A stretch of DNA of 64,000 bases from Labrenzia sp. R4_2 (GTDB taxonomy: Bacteria; Pseudomonadota; Alphaproteobacteria; Rhizobiales; Stappiaceae), in NCBI RefSeq assembly GCF_017743865.1, contig NZ_JAGHRJ010000001.1, positions 806,001-870,000 of the forward strand, given 5' to 3'. The position numbers were made by a program, and so were the translations under genes. The notes beneath the pieces are model-generated. The model was not told where the DNA came from. It made no database searches and saw nothing but the letters and a program-made list of their open reading frames with translations. Shown in pieces: positions 33,551 to 43,621 of the stretch (within the stretch, counting starts at the first letter, position 1; every line of letters begins with the position of its first letter).

Positions 33551-34432
33551 ATGGGATTTGAGGAAAGGCGAGAGACGGCCAGCCTAGGCGGTGCGGCCGG
33601 AAACGGTCTTGAACGTTTGTGCAAAATCGGTCGGGACGGCATTCGCGTCGCGCCGACAGAAGCCGGGATTGAGCGGATCGAAGCCAACTTTCAGGGCAAC
33701 GGCTTCTCGCCTCATCGTCATGATACCTATGCCATTGGCCTGACATTGCACGGCGTGCAGCGGTTCAAATATCGCGGTGCGGAGCGGGCGTCCTGCCCCG
33801 GTCAGGTGATCGTCATCCACCCGGATGAAGTTCATGATGGCGGGGCCGGAACAGAGACCGGCTTGCGCTACAGGATGATGTATATCCCGCCGGAAATGAT
33901 TGCGGAGGCTCTTGGCGGGAAGGCACTGCCCCACGTTTCAACTCCCGTTCTGACGGATCCTTTGTTTCAGAGGAGCCTGATCGAAGCCTTGCAGGATCTC
34001 GACGGTGAAATGGGGGACTTGAGGGTTTCTGGTCTTCTGGCAGACCTGGCCAGCTGTTTGAGCCGCTTCTCAGATGATTCCCGTCCCGTCCGGCGGACGC
34101 TCGACTGGCCGGTTCTGAAAGCCTGCGCCGCGTATTTGAAAGAACATGCGGCCGATCCGATTGACTCAGGTAATCTGGAAGCAGTCTCAGGTCTGGAGCG
34201 GTTTGCGCTGTCCCGACAGTTCCGGGCGGCTTTTGGAACAAGCCCGCATCGGTATCAGGTCATGCGCCGTTTGGAGCGGGTCAAGAGCGGCCTTGCGAGT
34301 GGCGAATGCCTTGCGGCAGCGGCCACGGCCGGTGGCTTTGCAGACCAAAGCCATATGTCCCGTCATTTCAAACGTGCGTTTGGCATGTCACCTGGAAAAT
34401 GGCGGCAGTTGAATGCCGCCAGCTTGGCTTAA
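33551..34432 (+). CDS. AraC-family transcriptional regulator with cupin ligand domain
   Basis: A 293-residue regulator. The N-terminal AraC-type cupin ([34 protein letters not shown]) binds an effector. The C-terminal two HTH motifs are [20 protein letters not shown] and [20 protein letters not shown] followed by FGMSPGKWR. The ATG at 33551 is used; one at 33533 would put the start codons of this gene and DUF2000 on top of each other (CATGA), and neither has a clear ribosome-binding site. It is most likely the regulator of the DUF2000 gene. Its stop overlaps parC (convergent) by 4 bases. Confidence 0.88.
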   Translation: MGFEERRETASLGGAAGNGLERLCKIGRDGIRVAPTEAGIERIEANFQGNGFSPHRHDTYAIGLTLHGVQRFKYRGAERASCPGQVIVIHPDEVHDGGAGTETGLRYRMMYIPPEMIAEALGGKALPHVSTPVLTDPLFQRSLIEALQDLDGEMGDLRVSGLLADLASCLSRFSDDSRPVRRTLDWPVLKACAAYLKEHAADPIDSGNLEAVSGLERFALSRQFRAAFGTSPHRYQVMRRLERVKSGLASGECLAAAATAGGFADQSHMSRHFKRAFGMSPGKWRQLNAASLA

Positions 34433-36681
34433 AGCGTCTTCGGCCCAAACTTGTTCGAGCGCGGGAACCCGGTCGGGGGCAAGCGGCCTGCCTGGCCGCG
34501 GTCACCGAGCCATTCGGAAAGCTCCTCCAACGAGCGGGTGAAGCTGCGCCCGGAACTGTCGGTCCAGGTCAGACCATCTTCGCCTTTGAACACGCGGATG
34601 TCAGAGACATTGCCATCCCGGTAGCGCTGCAGGCGGACACCGCGGCCGCGCCCCATCTGAGCGATTTGCGCGAGCGGGAACACAAGAAGCTTCCGGTTCT
34701 CGCCAATGATCGCAACATGATCGCCGGTTGCATCGACACACAAAGCAGCTTCAGCCGGTGCTGTGAGGTTCAAGACCTGTTTGCCCTTCCGGGTGTTGGC
34801 AACGACATCATCTTCGCTGACGACAAAACCACGAGCTTCGTTGTTGCTGAGAAGTAGGTTCCGTCCGGGTTTGTGAACGAAGGCGCTGACGACATCCTGT
34901 GCCTCGTCCATTTCCACCATCAAACGGATCGGCTCGCCGTGGCCGCGTCCCCCCGGCAGGCGGTCCGCACCGAGCGTGAAGAACTTGCCGCCGGTGGAGA
35001 AGACGAGGATCTTGTCGGTCGTCTCCGCATGGAAGGAGAGCTTAAGCTTGTCGCCTTGCTTGAAGGAGAGGCTCGAAAGGTCCGCCTGGTGGCCCTTGAG
35101 TGCTCGGATCCAGCCCTTTTCAGAGATGATGACCGTGATCGGTTCTTTTTCGATCATCGCCTGCTGGATGTCGACCAGATCCGCTTCCGGAGCTTCCGCC
35201 TTGTCCGTGCGGCGCTTTCCGATGGCTGTTTCCGGGCCATACACCTTGGCGATTTCGCCGATTTCCTTGGAGATCTTGGTCCACTGGCGCGCATCGGATC
35301 CAAGAAGTTTGGTGAGCTGATCCTTTTCATCCGTCAGCTTGTCGTGTTCCTTGCGGATCTCAAGCTCTTCCAGCTTGCGCAAGGAGCGCAAGCGCATGTT
35401 GAGGATCGCTTCGGCCTGAACGTCGGTGAGCTCGAAGGTGCGGATCAGCGATGCTTTGGCGTCGTCTTCCTCGCGGATGATGCGAATGACTTCGTCAAGG
35501 TTGAGATAGGCGATCAGATAGCCGGCCAACACTTCAAGCCGGTGATTGATCTGGCCAAGCCGGTGTTCGGAGCGGCGAACAAGGACGACCTTGCGGTGGT
35601 CCAGCCACTCCCGCAGCACCTGCTTGAGGCCCATCACCATCGGGACTTTGCCCATGGAAAGAACGTTCATGTTCAGCGAGAACCGGTTTTCCAGGTCCGT
35701 CAGCTTGAACAGGGATTCCATCAGGATGTTGGCATCGACGTTCTTGGAGCGCGGCACCAGAACGATCCGGATGTCTTCCGCGGATTCGTCGCGCACATCG
35801 TCCAAAAGCGGGAGCTTTCGGGCGGTCAGAAGCTCGGCGATTTTTTCTATCAACCGGGACTTTTGAACCTGATAGGGGATCTCGGTGACAACAATCGCCC
35901 ATTGTCCCCGGCCAAGCTCTTCCACTTCCCAGCGGGCCCGCACCCGGAAGCTGCCACGCCCTGTTGCGTAGGCCTCGCGGATAGAACCCTGATCGGAGAC
36001 CAGCAGGCCACCGGTCGGGAAGTCCGGGCCTTTGATGTGCTCTAGAAGCTCATCGACTTCAGCATCCGGGTTCTTGATCAGAAGCTGACAAGCGTTGCAG
36101 AGTTCAAAGGCATTGTGCGGCGGGATCGAAGTCGCCATGCCGACAGCGATACCCGAGGAACCGTTGCCGAGAAGGTTCGGGAACCCGCCTGGAAGGACGA
36201 TCGGTTCTTTGTCTTCGCCGTCATAGGTTTCGCGCCAATCGACTGCATCCTCGTCCAAACCGTCGAGAAGACGTTTGGCGGTGTCGGTCATGCGGGCTTC
36301 GGTATATCGCATGGCCGCGGCGTTATCGCCGTCCACATTGCCGAAGTTGCCCTGACCATCGATCAGCGGATAGCGTTGTGCAAAGTCCTGGGCCAGGCGG
36401 ACCAGCGCATCATAGACTGCCTGGTCCCCGTGGGGGTGATACTTACCGATGACATCGCCGACGACGCGGGCGCATTTTTTGAAACCCTGGCCTGGATCCA
36501 GCTTCAAAAGCCGCATCGCGTAGAGCAGGCGCCGGTGCACCGGCTTCAGGCCATCACGAACGTCAGGCAGAGCCCGGTGCATAATGGTCGACAATGCGTA
36601 GGCCAGGTAGCGCTCTTCCAGCGCGTTCTTCAGGTTGATGCCTTCAATGCCGCTTGGCGGCGGTGTCACTTCTTGTCCCAT
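34429..36681 (-). CDS. parC: DNA topoisomerase IV subunit A
   Basis: A 750-residue type IIA topoisomerase subunit that, with ParE, decatenates replicated chromosomes. The catalytic tyrosine is in [11 protein letters not shown]. The breakage-reunion domain begins [40 protein letters not shown]. In the quinolone-resistance region the sequence is [15 protein letters not shown], so the position of E. coli Ser80 is Gln and that of Glu84 is Asp. The C-terminal domain has degenerate GyrA-like beta-pinwheel blades and no GyrA box, which supports ParC rather than GyrA. Start chosen at [14 protein letters not shown]. Confidence 0.95.
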   Translation of the reverse strand: MGQEVTPPPSGIEGINLKNALEERYLAYALSTIMHRALPDVRDGLKPVHRRLLYAMRLLKLDPGQGFKKCARVVGDVIGKYHPHGDQAVYDALVRLAQDFAQRYPLIDGQGNFGNVDGDNAAAMRYTEARMTDTAKRLLDGLDEDAVDWRETYDGEDKEPIVLPGGFPNLLGNGSSGIAVGMATSIPPHNAFELCNACQLLIKNPDAEVDELLEHIKGPDFPTGGLLVSDQGSIREAYATGRGSFRVRARWEVEELGRGQWAIVVTEIPYQVQKSRLIEKIAELLTARKLPLLDDVRDESAEDIRIVLVPRSKNVDANILMESLFKLTDLENRFSLNMNVLSMGKVPMVMGLKQVLREWLDHRKVVLVRRSEHRLGQINHRLEVLAGYLIAYLNLDEVIRIIREEDDAKASLIRTFELTDVQAEAILNMRLRSLRKLEELEIRKEHDKLTDEKDQLTKLLGSDARQWTKISKEIGEIAKVYGPETAIGKRRTDKAEAPEADLVDIQQAMIEKEPITVIISEKGWIRALKGHQADLSSLSFKQGDKLKLSFHAETTDKILVFSTGGKFFTLGADRLPGGRGHGEPIRLMVEMDEAQDVVSAFVHKPGRNLLLSNNEARGFVVSEDDVVANTRKGKQVLNLTAPAEAALCVDATGDHVAIIGENRKLLVFPLAQIAQMGRGRGVRLQRYRDGNVSDIRVFKGEDGLTWTDSSGRSFTRSLEELSEWLGDRGQAGRLPPTGFPRSNKFGPKTL

Positions 36682-36994
36682 AGTTGTTTGCCTACCGGCT
36701 TCCGCGAAGCAGTTCAATCAACCGGCGCGCACATAGGGATCAAAACCGCAGATTTTCAACGGTTTTCCGCATCATGCACAGGCAGCAGCAGGTGCGGTTT
36801 GAGTTCAAATTCGAGCGCTCACCGTAACCGTGTCAGTTTGAGGTGGTGTTTCTGTTTTAAATGCGACCATTAGTTGTTCTTTTACCGTAAAAATAACAAT
36901 GAAAAAGGCATTATGGTGTTTTTAACACCTCGGATCGAGGCTGTCTGAGAAGTTGCCCGAAATGTAACGAGCAGGATTGTCGACGATCATCGGT
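36682..36994. other. Intergenic region between divergent parC and GGDEF-EAL gene
   Basis: This 313-bp gap must hold two divergent promoters. It includes an AT-rich stretch at about 36850-36925 (TTGTTCTTTTACCGTAAAAA) and a small hairpin GGTGTT-TTT-AACACC near 36915. I see no gene or recognisable operator. Confidence 0.5.
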
Positions 36995-39025
36995 ATGAAC
37001 AGAGTTTCCAGCCCTTTTTCTGGTTTGAAGTCCGCACTGTCCACTTGGTTGCTGGATGACAGCCAGGACATTGAAGTTGCAAAAGCGCAGTATGAATCGA
37101 CACGGCGCCAAGCCCCTTTCCTTTACATTATCAGGTTCATCTGCGCCTGGACCATTGCGTTCACGCAAATCAATTACGCGCCGCTTTGGCTGGTCCTGAT
37201 CTATCCAATTTGCACAACCGTCTGGTCCTACTGCCGTATTCGCCGTCTTTGGTCCGCACCAAAATCACCTCCGCGAACTTTGGAAGCCTTGATCGTCTGG
37301 CGAAAGAGAACACAGATCATCGCAGCCCTGGCCCCCTCTATTTTTACCGTCTGGGCTCTGGTGCTGTTTCCCTATGGAACTGCGTTTTCGCAGGTTCAGA
37401 TTTTCCTGGCGATCCTTGTCGGCAACCTGAGTGCCTTGTTCAGCCTGACGCATCTGCGCTCAATCGCGGTCACCAACGCGGTTTCCAGCACAGGCATCTA
37501 CACATTGTTCTTCAGCTGGTACGGGGACCCGGCCTATCAACTGATGGCACTCTTTGGGGTGGCGGTTACATTCTTCGTCGCGCTCATTGAAATGAATACC
37601 TATCGGGACTTCATTTCGCTCATCAAGACCGGCACGCGCTTTAAAGAGCAAAGCCATAATCTTGAGCAGAAACATCGGGAGACCAAAAAACTCAACGCGT
37701 TGAATTACCAGCTCGCCACCACTGATCATCTGACCGGTGTCGCAAACAAACGGTTTTTCCGGCAAGAACTGGACCGGCAGCTTCGCGCCGCGAATGCATC
37801 GGGAGAGCGTTTCGGTCTGTGCATCTTCGACATCGGCGGCCTTAAATCGATCACTGAGATTTACGGACTGGATGCCGGAGACCAGGTGTTAAAGGAAGTT
37901 GCCCGCCGCCTAGCCGGCATGGAAGGTGAAGGGGTGTTTGTTGGCCGTGTCGGCGGCGACGAATTTGGACTCTTCGGGACCTGCGATCCTGAAAAGTATC
38001 AAAGGGTGGAAGCGGCGTTTGAGCGCCTGATCGAGCAACCGGTTGAAACGAAACAGGGCCGCTTCCGGCCCAACTATTCCGCCGGGATAGCCCACTCCAA
38101 TGGGGCTGTGACATGTGCGACGGAATTGTTTGAACGGGCTGATTTTGCCCTTTCCACCGCTCGTGAAAACCGCAAGGAAACCTCTGTTTCCTATGATGCG
38201 TGCCTTGATGCCCGCCGGTCCCGGGACACCGAGATCCTGTCAGCGTTGCTCGATGAAGAGACCAGAGACGGTCTCCATCTGGCGTTTCAGCCGATCATCG
38301 ACATTCGAAGCAATTCAATCCTTGGCGTTGAGTGCCTCGCGCGTTGGCATCATCCTCAACTTGGCCACGTCGCACCGGTCGACTTCATCCCCCTCGCCGA
38401 ACGGTCCGGTGTGATCAATCAGATCAGTCTCGATCTGTTCGAAAAGGCTTTGTCTCAGGCCAAGACATGGCCGGAAAGCCTTCGACTGTCGTTCAACCTG
38501 TCGGCGTCCAACTTGTCTTCAAGACGTTTCATCGTTGAGTTTTTGAGGATCCTAAAGCAATCCGGGATCGCCCCTCAGCGACTGAGCTGTGAAGTGACCG
38601 AAACGTCCGTCATGTGGGACTTCAAGGAAACACGCCGCGCGCTGGACACCTTGAAGGAAGCCGGCGTCCGGATTTCTCTGGATGATTTCGGAACCGGATA
38701 CTCGAGCCTTTCCCACGTGCATCGCTTGCCGCTCGACTGTATCAAGATCGACCGCAGCTTTGTGTCTGACCTTTGTCCGGGAAGTACCGGCTATGGCATC
38801 GTGAAATCACTCCTGGCACTCAGCCGGGACATGGCAATCTCGTGTGTGGTCGAGGGCGTTGAAACGGAAGAAGAACTGTCTGTTCTGAAAGACCTCGGGG
38901 CATCATTCGTCCAGGGCTATCTCTTCTCAAAACCGCTCAATGCTCCGGAGTTGGCACAGCTTCTGGCAACGGGATTATCGGATCGCGTAGCCACTTCAAT
39001 CGACGGGCTTCCAAGAGCCAGCTGA
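36995..39025 (+). CDS. Membrane GGDEF-EAL protein (dual c-di-GMP enzyme)
   Basis: A 676-residue inner-membrane protein. About five hydrophobic segments occupy residues 45-200 (LVLIYPICTTVWSY, TLFFSWYGDPAYQLMALFGV). After a helical linker there is a GGDEF domain (ATTDHLTGVANKRFFRQELD, GRVGGDEFGLFG, no RxxD site) and an EAL domain. In the EAL domain the signature reads ECL (GVECLARWHHP), while NLSASNLS, EVTETSVMWD, LDDFGTGYSSLSHVHRLPLD and VVEGVETEEEL are intact, so phosphodiesterase activity is likely. It stands alone between parC and recO, interrupting the usual housekeeping order. The start is uncertain: ATG at 36995 here, TTG at 36977 possible. Confidence 0.88.
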   Translation: MNRVSSPFSGLKSALSTWLLDDSQDIEVAKAQYESTRRQAPFLYIIRFICAWTIAFTQINYAPLWLVLIYPICTTVWSYCRIRRLWSAPKSPPRTLEALIVWRKRTQIIAALAPSIFTVWALVLFPYGTAFSQVQIFLAILVGNLSALFSLTHLRSIAVTNAVSSTGIYTLFFSWYGDPAYQLMALFGVAVTFFVALIEMNTYRDFISLIKTGTRFKEQSHNLEQKHRETKKLNALNYQLATTDHLTGVANKRFFRQELDRQLRAANASGERFGLCIFDIGGLKSITEIYGLDAGDQVLKEVARRLAGMEGEGVFVGRVGGDEFGLFGTCDPEKYQRVEAAFERLIEQPVETKQGRFRPNYSAGIAHSNGAVTCATELFERADFALSTARENRKETSVSYDACLDARRSRDTEILSALLDEETRDGLHLAFQPIIDIRSNSILGVECLARWHHPQLGHVAPVDFIPLAERSGVINQISLDLFEKALSQAKTWPESLRLSFNLSASNLSSRRFIVEFLRILKQSGIAPQRLSCEVTETSVMWDFKETRRALDTLKEAGVRISLDDFGTGYSSLSHVHRLPLDCIKIDRSFVSDLCPGSTGYGIVKSLLALSRDMAISCVVEGVETEEELSVLKDLGASFVQGYLFSKPLNAPELAQLLATGLSDRVATSIDGLPRAS

Positions 39026-39038
39026 TCAGGGTTCAGCG

Positions 39039-39794
39039 TCAAAAGTTCCACGGGAAATCTGATCTGTAGCGTTTTTCCAGCGCATTCGTCAGAAGTGCGC
39101 GTGTGCCGCTGTCAGTGATGTTGCGTTCTCCAAGCTGCCGGTCGAGAAAGAATCCGGTTAGCTGAAACCCTTGGGTGACGTCTTGCCAGGTCAACTCGGT
39201 CCCGGCTTGGCGCTGCCCCTCCAGCAAAAACGAGGGCAGGGGGAGCAACTTGTCATGATAGGGCCGCCCGGCCTCCCTGCTTACGGCGCGGGAAGAGCGC
39301 GGCGAGACGTAGGCAAGGTCGTCGGTCGTTCCGGTCGCGGCACAGGAGGTCAGATCGAGACCAGCCCCCAGTTCCTGAAGCAATTCCAGCTCAAAGCGGA
39401 TCATGAGAGCGGCCGCCGCATCGCTCGCATCAAGGTGATCCAGCACAACATTCAGCGCGCCATAGATGCGCGGATAGGGATGGCGTTCCGGGAGAAGCCG
39501 GATGAGCGCGGCAAGGTGTTGGACGGCAGCCAATCCAATTCCGCTGTTCATCAGGTCAGCAGCACGGGCCGTGTGTGGTTCTATCTGGAATTGCCCGAGG
39601 TGATCGGAGAGCCGGGCTTTCCAGGTGAGAGACAATTCATTGCCGGGCTGCAATGCAGGGCGGTGGCGCTTTGATCTGCCACCACGAACAAGGCCGAGGT
39701 GGCGGCCGCGATCTGCGGTCATCACTTCCAGTATGACGTCGTTTTCGCCGTGCTTGCGGGTGGTCAGCACCACACCGTGTCCGCTCCATTCCAA
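39039..39794 (-). CDS. recO: DNA repair protein RecO
   Basis: A 251-residue RecFOR-pathway protein that loads RecA at gaps. The N-terminal OB fold reads EWSGHGVVLTTRKHGENDVI, LEVMTADRGRHLGLVRGG, and the C-terminal helical part contains FELELLQELGAGLDLTSCAA. The start is a TTG at 39794 preceded by AAGGGA; the homologous N-terminus begins exactly there. A zinc-finger cysteine cluster is not complete, as in other alphaproteobacterial RecO proteins. It follows era in the conserved rnc-era-recO order with a 61-bp gap. Confidence 0.93.
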   Translation of the reverse strand: MEWSGHGVVLTTRKHGENDVILEVMTADRGRHLGLVRGGRSKRHRPALQPGNELSLTWKARLSDHLGQFQIEPHTARAADLMNSGIGLAAVQHLAALIRLLPERHPYPRIYGALNVVLDHLDASDAAAALMIRFELELLQELGAGLDLTSCAATGTTDDLAYVSPRSSRAVSREAGRPYHDKLLPLPSFLLEGQRQAGTELTWQDVTQGFQLTGFFLDRQLGERNITDSGTRALLTNALEKRYRSDFPWNF

Positions 39795-39855
39795 CGCGAC
39801 TGTCCCTTGCTCAGGCCGACGCTAGACCGTGCCGGATTCGCTTGCATAAGGCCAA

Positions 39856-40869
39856 CTACTTTGGAAACTCCAGCCCCATTTCCCGGTAGCGCTCGGGATC
39901 ATCGGCCCAGTTTTCACGCACCTTAACAAACAGGAACAAATGCACTGGTGCTTCGATGATGTCCGAGATCTCGCTGCGCGAGGCCTGGGAGATCTGCTTG
40001 ATCGTTTGGCCCTTCTTGCCGAGCACAATGCTCTTCTGGCTGTCGCGCTCTACGTAGATGGTTTGTTCGATCCTGGCTGATCCGTCTTTCTTAGTTTCCC
40101 AGCGCTCGGTCTCGACCGTAGAGATGTAAGGCAGCTCCTGGTGCAAGCGCTCAAAAAGCTTTTCGCGCGTGATTTCCGCCGCGAGAATGCGCAAGGGCAG
40201 GTCGGACGGCTGGTCTTCCGGATACAGCCAAGGGCCATCCGGGACCTTTGAGGAAAAGTAATCCAGGATCTGCTGCGTGCCGTCGCTGGTCAGTGCGGAG
40301 ATCATGAAAGTTTCTTCAAACTCAATGTGTTCATTGGCCGCTTGCGCAATCTTCAACAGCTTCTCCCGATTGGCAACATCGGTCTTGTTCAGGATCAGCA
40401 CCTTTGGTGCGCTCTGACCTTTGAGGCGCTTGAGGATGGATTCCACCTCCTCATCAATGCCTTTCCGGGCGTCGATCAAAAGGGCGATGACATCGGCATC
40501 GCGCGCACCGCCCCAGGCCGTGTCGACCATGGCCCGGTCGAGCCGCCGTTTAGGCTTGAAGATCCCAGGGGTGTCGATGAATACAATCTGGGCAGTGCCG
40601 TTCATCGCCACACCGCGCACGATGGAGCGGGTGGTTTGCACCTTGTGCGTGACAATCGAGACCTTTGTTCCGACCAGCTGGTTGATCAGCGTCGACTTTC
40701 CGGCATTCGGCGCGCCGATCAGGGCGACAAAGCCTGCCTTCGTGTCTGACGGCATTGCCCCCAGCGGGTCGGGCAGGGGAATATCGAAGCGGCCTTTCGG
40801 CGCGACAAACTCTGTGCCTTCGTCGTCGGTTTCAAAGTCTTCAGGTTCGTTTGAGGTATCGTCGCTCAA
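39856..40869 (-). CDS. era: GTPase Era
   Basis: A 337-residue ribosome-assembly GTPase binding the 3' end of 16S rRNA. The G motifs are GAPNAGKST (G1), DTPGIFKPKRRLDRAM (G3) and ILNKTDVA (G4). The C-terminal KH domain has QKSIVLGKKGQTIKQISQAS. The start is a TTG at 40869, 6 bp after rnc. It gives a 38-residue acidic N-terminal extension (DDTSNEPEDFETDDEGTEF) before the conserved DTKAGFVALIGAPNAG. An internal ATG at Met39 would give the classical 299-residue form, so the extension should be treated as provisional. Confidence 0.95.
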   Translation of the reverse strand: MSDDTSNEPEDFETDDEGTEFVAPKGRFDIPLPDPLGAMPSDTKAGFVALIGAPNAGKSTLINQLVGTKVSIVTHKVQTTRSIVRGVAMNGTAQIVFIDTPGIFKPKRRLDRAMVDTAWGGARDADVIALLIDARKGIDEEVESILKRLKGQSAPKVLILNKTDVANREKLLKIAQAANEHIEFEETFMISALTSDGTQQILDYFSSKVPDGPWLYPEDQPSDLPLRILAAEITREKLFERLHQELPYISTVETERWETKKDGSARIEQTIYVERDSQKSIVLGKKGQTIKQISQASRSEISDIIEAPVHLFLFVKVRENWADDPERYREMGLEFPK

Positions 40870-40875
40870 CGTCGT

Positions 40876-41583
40876 TCAGTCCTTCCACACGCCTTCGCGG
40901 CGCAGCACCGCCTCGGCGGCGTGTTGTTCGGCAATCCGTTTCGACCCGCCTGTTCCCTCACCGTTTTTCAGGCCCTGCACAATGACGGACACTGTAAAGC
41001 TTGGTGCGTGGTCCGGGCCTTCCCGGCTGGCAACTTCGTAGCGCGGCGTTGGCAGGCTCTTGGATTGGGCCCACTCCTGCAATGTTGTCTTTGCGTCTCT
41101 CAAAGGGCCGGTCCAGGATAGCATACGCGGCGCCCAAAGGCGCCGGACGAATGCATCTGCAGCGTCAAAGCCGCCATCGAGATAGATTGCGGCAATGATC
41201 GCTTCGCAGATATCAGCAAGAAGAGCGGTTTTCTTTCTCCCGCCGGTCTGAGCCTCGGCTTGACCGATCCGCATGGCATCACCGACGCCGAGTTCGCTGG
41301 CGATCTCCGCGCAGGTTTCGCGTTTGACCATGTGATTGAACCGGCGGGCCAGTTCGCCTTCATCTGCCTTTGGGAAATGGTGATGAAGCATGGAGGCGAC
41401 CACCAACCCGAGCACACGGTCACCAAGAAACTCAAGCCGTTGGTAACTGCCCGCCACCGTATCGGCCGGATCAAGGGCGCTTGCATGGGTCAGCGCGACC
41501 CGGAGGAGCTCCAGATCCTTGAATTCGTAAGCCAGCGCGGCCTTCAGCGCTGCGATGGGGTTTTGTTTTTTGTCTTTTGTCAT
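40876..41583 (-). CDS. rnc: Ribonuclease III
   Basis: A 235-residue double-stranded-RNA endonuclease for rRNA and mRNA processing. The catalytic signature is QRLEFLGDRVLGLVVASMLH, and the second metal-binding region is ALLADICEAIIAAIYLDGGF. The C-terminal dsRBD begins DAKTTLQEWAQSKSLPTPRY and contains GSKRIAEQHAAEAVLRR. Start at MTKDKKQNPIAA; a GTG 12 codons upstream is possible. It sits in the lepB-rnc-era cluster. Confidence 0.96.
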   Translation of the reverse strand: MTKDKKQNPIAALKAALAYEFKDLELLRVALTHASALDPADTVAGSYQRLEFLGDRVLGLVVASMLHHHFPKADEGELARRFNHMVKRETCAEIASELGVGDAMRIGQAEAQTGGRKKTALLADICEAIIAAIYLDGGFDAADAFVRRLWAPRMLSWTGPLRDAKTTLQEWAQSKSLPTPRYEVASREGPDHAPSFTVSVIVQGLKNGEGTGGSKRIAEQHAAEAVLRREGVWKD

Positions 41584-41631
41584 ATCGTTGGTCCGGTGCT
41601 GGTCACCGGACACTGCCACTCAAGAAGAGCC

Positions 41632-42384
41632 TCAAAGGCCCCGGCCGATGCGGTCCCAACGGACTGTCCATGGCCATGTCCAGATTTGCCAGGCCGGCGT
41701 GCCGTCACCGATGGAGAAGAACAGGATCTCTGCCCGGCCGATAAAGTTTTCATAAGGAACATAGCCAACCCGGCTGAGGACACGGCTATCAACCGAATTG
41801 TCCCTGTTGTCACCCATCATGAAATAATGCCCTTCCGGCACCGTGTATTCACGAGTGTTGTCCAGTTGGCCGCGGTCCGTGATGTCCAGTGTGTCGTAGC
41901 TCACGCCGTTGGGAAGAGTTTCGCGGTAGCGCGGAACCCGGCGCACAGCGCCGGAGGAGGACTCTTCGATGTAATCGTCGATCCTGACCCGCGGGACAGC
42001 TTCACCGTTGATATGAACGACGCCATTGATCATCTGAACGGTGTCGCCCGGCAAGCCAATGACCCGCTTGATATAATCAATAGAAGTGTCCGTCGGCAGT
42101 TTGAAAACCGCGATATCGCCGCGCTCCGGTGCCGCATCCCAGACGCGGCCGGAAATCGGCGCCAGACCAAACGGGAAGGAATATCGCGAATAGCCGTAGC
42201 TGAACTTGGAAACGAACAGGTAATCGCCGATCAGCAACGTGTCTTTCATAGACCCGGAAGGGATATTGAAGGGCTGAAAGAGAAAAGTCCGGACGACAAG
42301 GGCGATCAGAAGGGCCTGGATTATGACTTTTACGGTCTCGTAAACGCCGCCTTCCTTATCTTTTCCGTTTTCGGTCACGCTCAT
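41632..42384 (-). CDS. lepB: Signal peptidase I
   Basis: A 250-residue inner-membrane protease that removes Sec/Tat signal peptides. A single N-terminal membrane segment (VKVIIQALLIALVVRTFLF) precedes the catalytic serine in NIPSGSMKDTLLIGDYL. The general-base lysine is in DYIKRVIGLPGD, and GHYFMMGDNRDNSVDSR is the conserved box E. AGGGA before the ATG supports the start. It is probably co-transcribed with rnc (48 bp away). Confidence 0.97.
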   Translation of the reverse strand: MSVTENGKDKEGGVYETVKVIIQALLIALVVRTFLFQPFNIPSGSMKDTLLIGDYLFVSKFSYGYSRYSFPFGLAPISGRVWDAAPERGDIAVFKLPTDTSIDYIKRVIGLPGDTVQMINGVVHINGEAVPRVRIDDYIEESSSGAVRRVPRYRETLPNGVSYDTLDITDRGQLDNTREYTVPEGHYFMMGDNRDNSVDSRVLSRVGYVPYENFIGRAEILFFSIGDGTPAWQIWTWPWTVRWDRIGRGL

Positions 42385-42497
42385 GCTGTCCCTAAAGTTG
42401 TTCTCTAAAGTCCGCCGGAGCCGGTGCCCGGATATCGGCCACTCTTAGCCGGTTGCGGCCAGTGAAGCAATCAATAGCCAAAGGTTCGCTGTTATGC

Positions 42498-42929
42498 TCA
42501 CGAGGAAGTTGTTGATGGGGGCTCCGGCCAGTCTTCCGGCCACGCAGAAATGACAACAAAGGCCTGCGCCAAAGGAAAATCGTCGGTGATGGTCAGGTCG
42601 ATGGTCGCCTTGAAACCTTCCGGGACCATGGCGTTCAAGCGGTCCGAGGCTCCCCCGGTCAGGCTGATGGTCGGTTTTCCCGAAGGCAGATTCACAACGC
42701 CCATTTCCCGCCAAGCAACACCCATGCGAATTCCGCTGCCCAGTGCCTTGGAGCAGGCCTCTTTGGCTGCAAACCGCTTGGCGTAGGACGCAGCCCTTTG
42801 TGCGCGACGATCGGACTTGGCCCGTTCCACTTCAGTAAAGACCCGATTGGTGAAACGCTCGCCAAACCGGTCCAGGGTCTTTTCGATCCTGCGAATGTCG
42901 ATGAGGTCACTGCCAATGCCCAAAATCAT
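42498..42929 (-). CDS. acpS: Holo-[acyl-carrier-protein] synthase
   Basis: A 143-residue phosphopantetheinyl transferase that activates acyl carrier protein. [20 protein letters not shown] has the metal-binding aspartate and [19 protein letters not shown] the KEA motif. [15 protein letters not shown] and [13 protein letters not shown] are typical. The C-terminus is a little longer than in most AcpS (PEPPSTTSS). It is followed by lepB after 113 bp. Confidence 0.96.
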   Translation of the reverse strand: MILGIGSDLIDIRRIEKTLDRFGERFTNRVFTEVERAKSDRRAQRAASYAKRFAAKEACSKALGSGIRMGVAWREMGVVNLPSGKPTISLTGGASDRLNAMVPEGFKATIDLTITDDFPLAQAFVVISAWPEDWPEPPSTTSS

Positions 42930-42983
42930 GTTTGGTCAATTCCGTTCGTTCCGTTCAGGCCGCTTATGTAAGGTGGGATCCCG

Positions 42984-43586
42984 TCAGCTGCCAGGGTCGT
43001 CATCAAAGGAGCGGTTCGGCGGCGGGAACAGACGCTTGGCCCGGGCATCAAGTGTGACCTTCCGGCGCCGCTGATACACCTCAACGCTTTTATAGACGAT
43101 AAAATACGAAACCGTGCCAAGCACCAGACCCATGGGCACCGCACCGATGAACATGGGTTTGACCATCGGCAACAGCGAATCGAGCGATTTTGCAAAGAGC
43201 GAGCTTTGAAACTGCGCATGGACCGCGTGTGGGTCAGCATCCGGGGCCTGACCATAAAGCACCCACTGACCGATCTTGTAGGTAAACGCCCAAATGAACG
43301 GAAAGGTGAGTGGGTTGCCGATCGATGTGCCCAGCGCCGACGCAATCATATTGCCCCGAAGAACCCATGCCAGCGCAAAAGCTGTCAGAAAGTGAAAGCC
43401 AATCAGAGGCGTACACGACGCAAACGCCCCGGCTGCAAAGCCGATGGCAATCGCATGAGGTGTTGCCGTCAACCGCAGGACACGCTTGCCGAAATACCGC
43501 GTAGACCGGGCCCAGCTGTGCCGAGGCCACACGGCTACCCGAAGGCGCTCGACATGTGTTGGTCTATTACGGCGGCGGAACAGCAT
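42984..43586 (-). CDS. DUF2062 membrane protein
   Basis: A 200-residue protein with three hydrophobic segments and the DUF2062 signature: ATPHAIAIGFAAGAFASCTP, LIGFHFLTAFALAWVLRGN, MIASALGTSIGNPLTFPFIW. A basic N-terminus (RRRNRPTHVERLRV) and basic tail flank it. Function unknown; it lies in the conserved pyrE-acpS-lepB neighbourhood in many Rhizobiales, 54 bp before acpS. Confidence 0.88.
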   Translation of the reverse strand: MLFRRRNRPTHVERLRVAVWPRHSWARSTRYFGKRVLRLTATPHAIAIGFAAGAFASCTPLIGFHFLTAFALAWVLRGNMIASALGTSIGNPLTFPFIWAFTYKIGQWVLYGQAPDADPHAVHAQFQSSLFAKSLDSLLPMVKPMFIGAVPMGLVLGTVSYFIVYKSVEVYQRRRKVTLDARAKRLFPPPNRSFDDDPGS

Positions 43587-43621
43587 GTGGCGGCGTCAAA
43601 TCCTCTCAATCACACTTTTGC

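Noticed and set aside
34873..36045. 390-residue plus-strand open frame inside parC
   Set aside because: parC is clearly coded on the minus strand with conserved motifs throughout; the antisense frame shows no family features.
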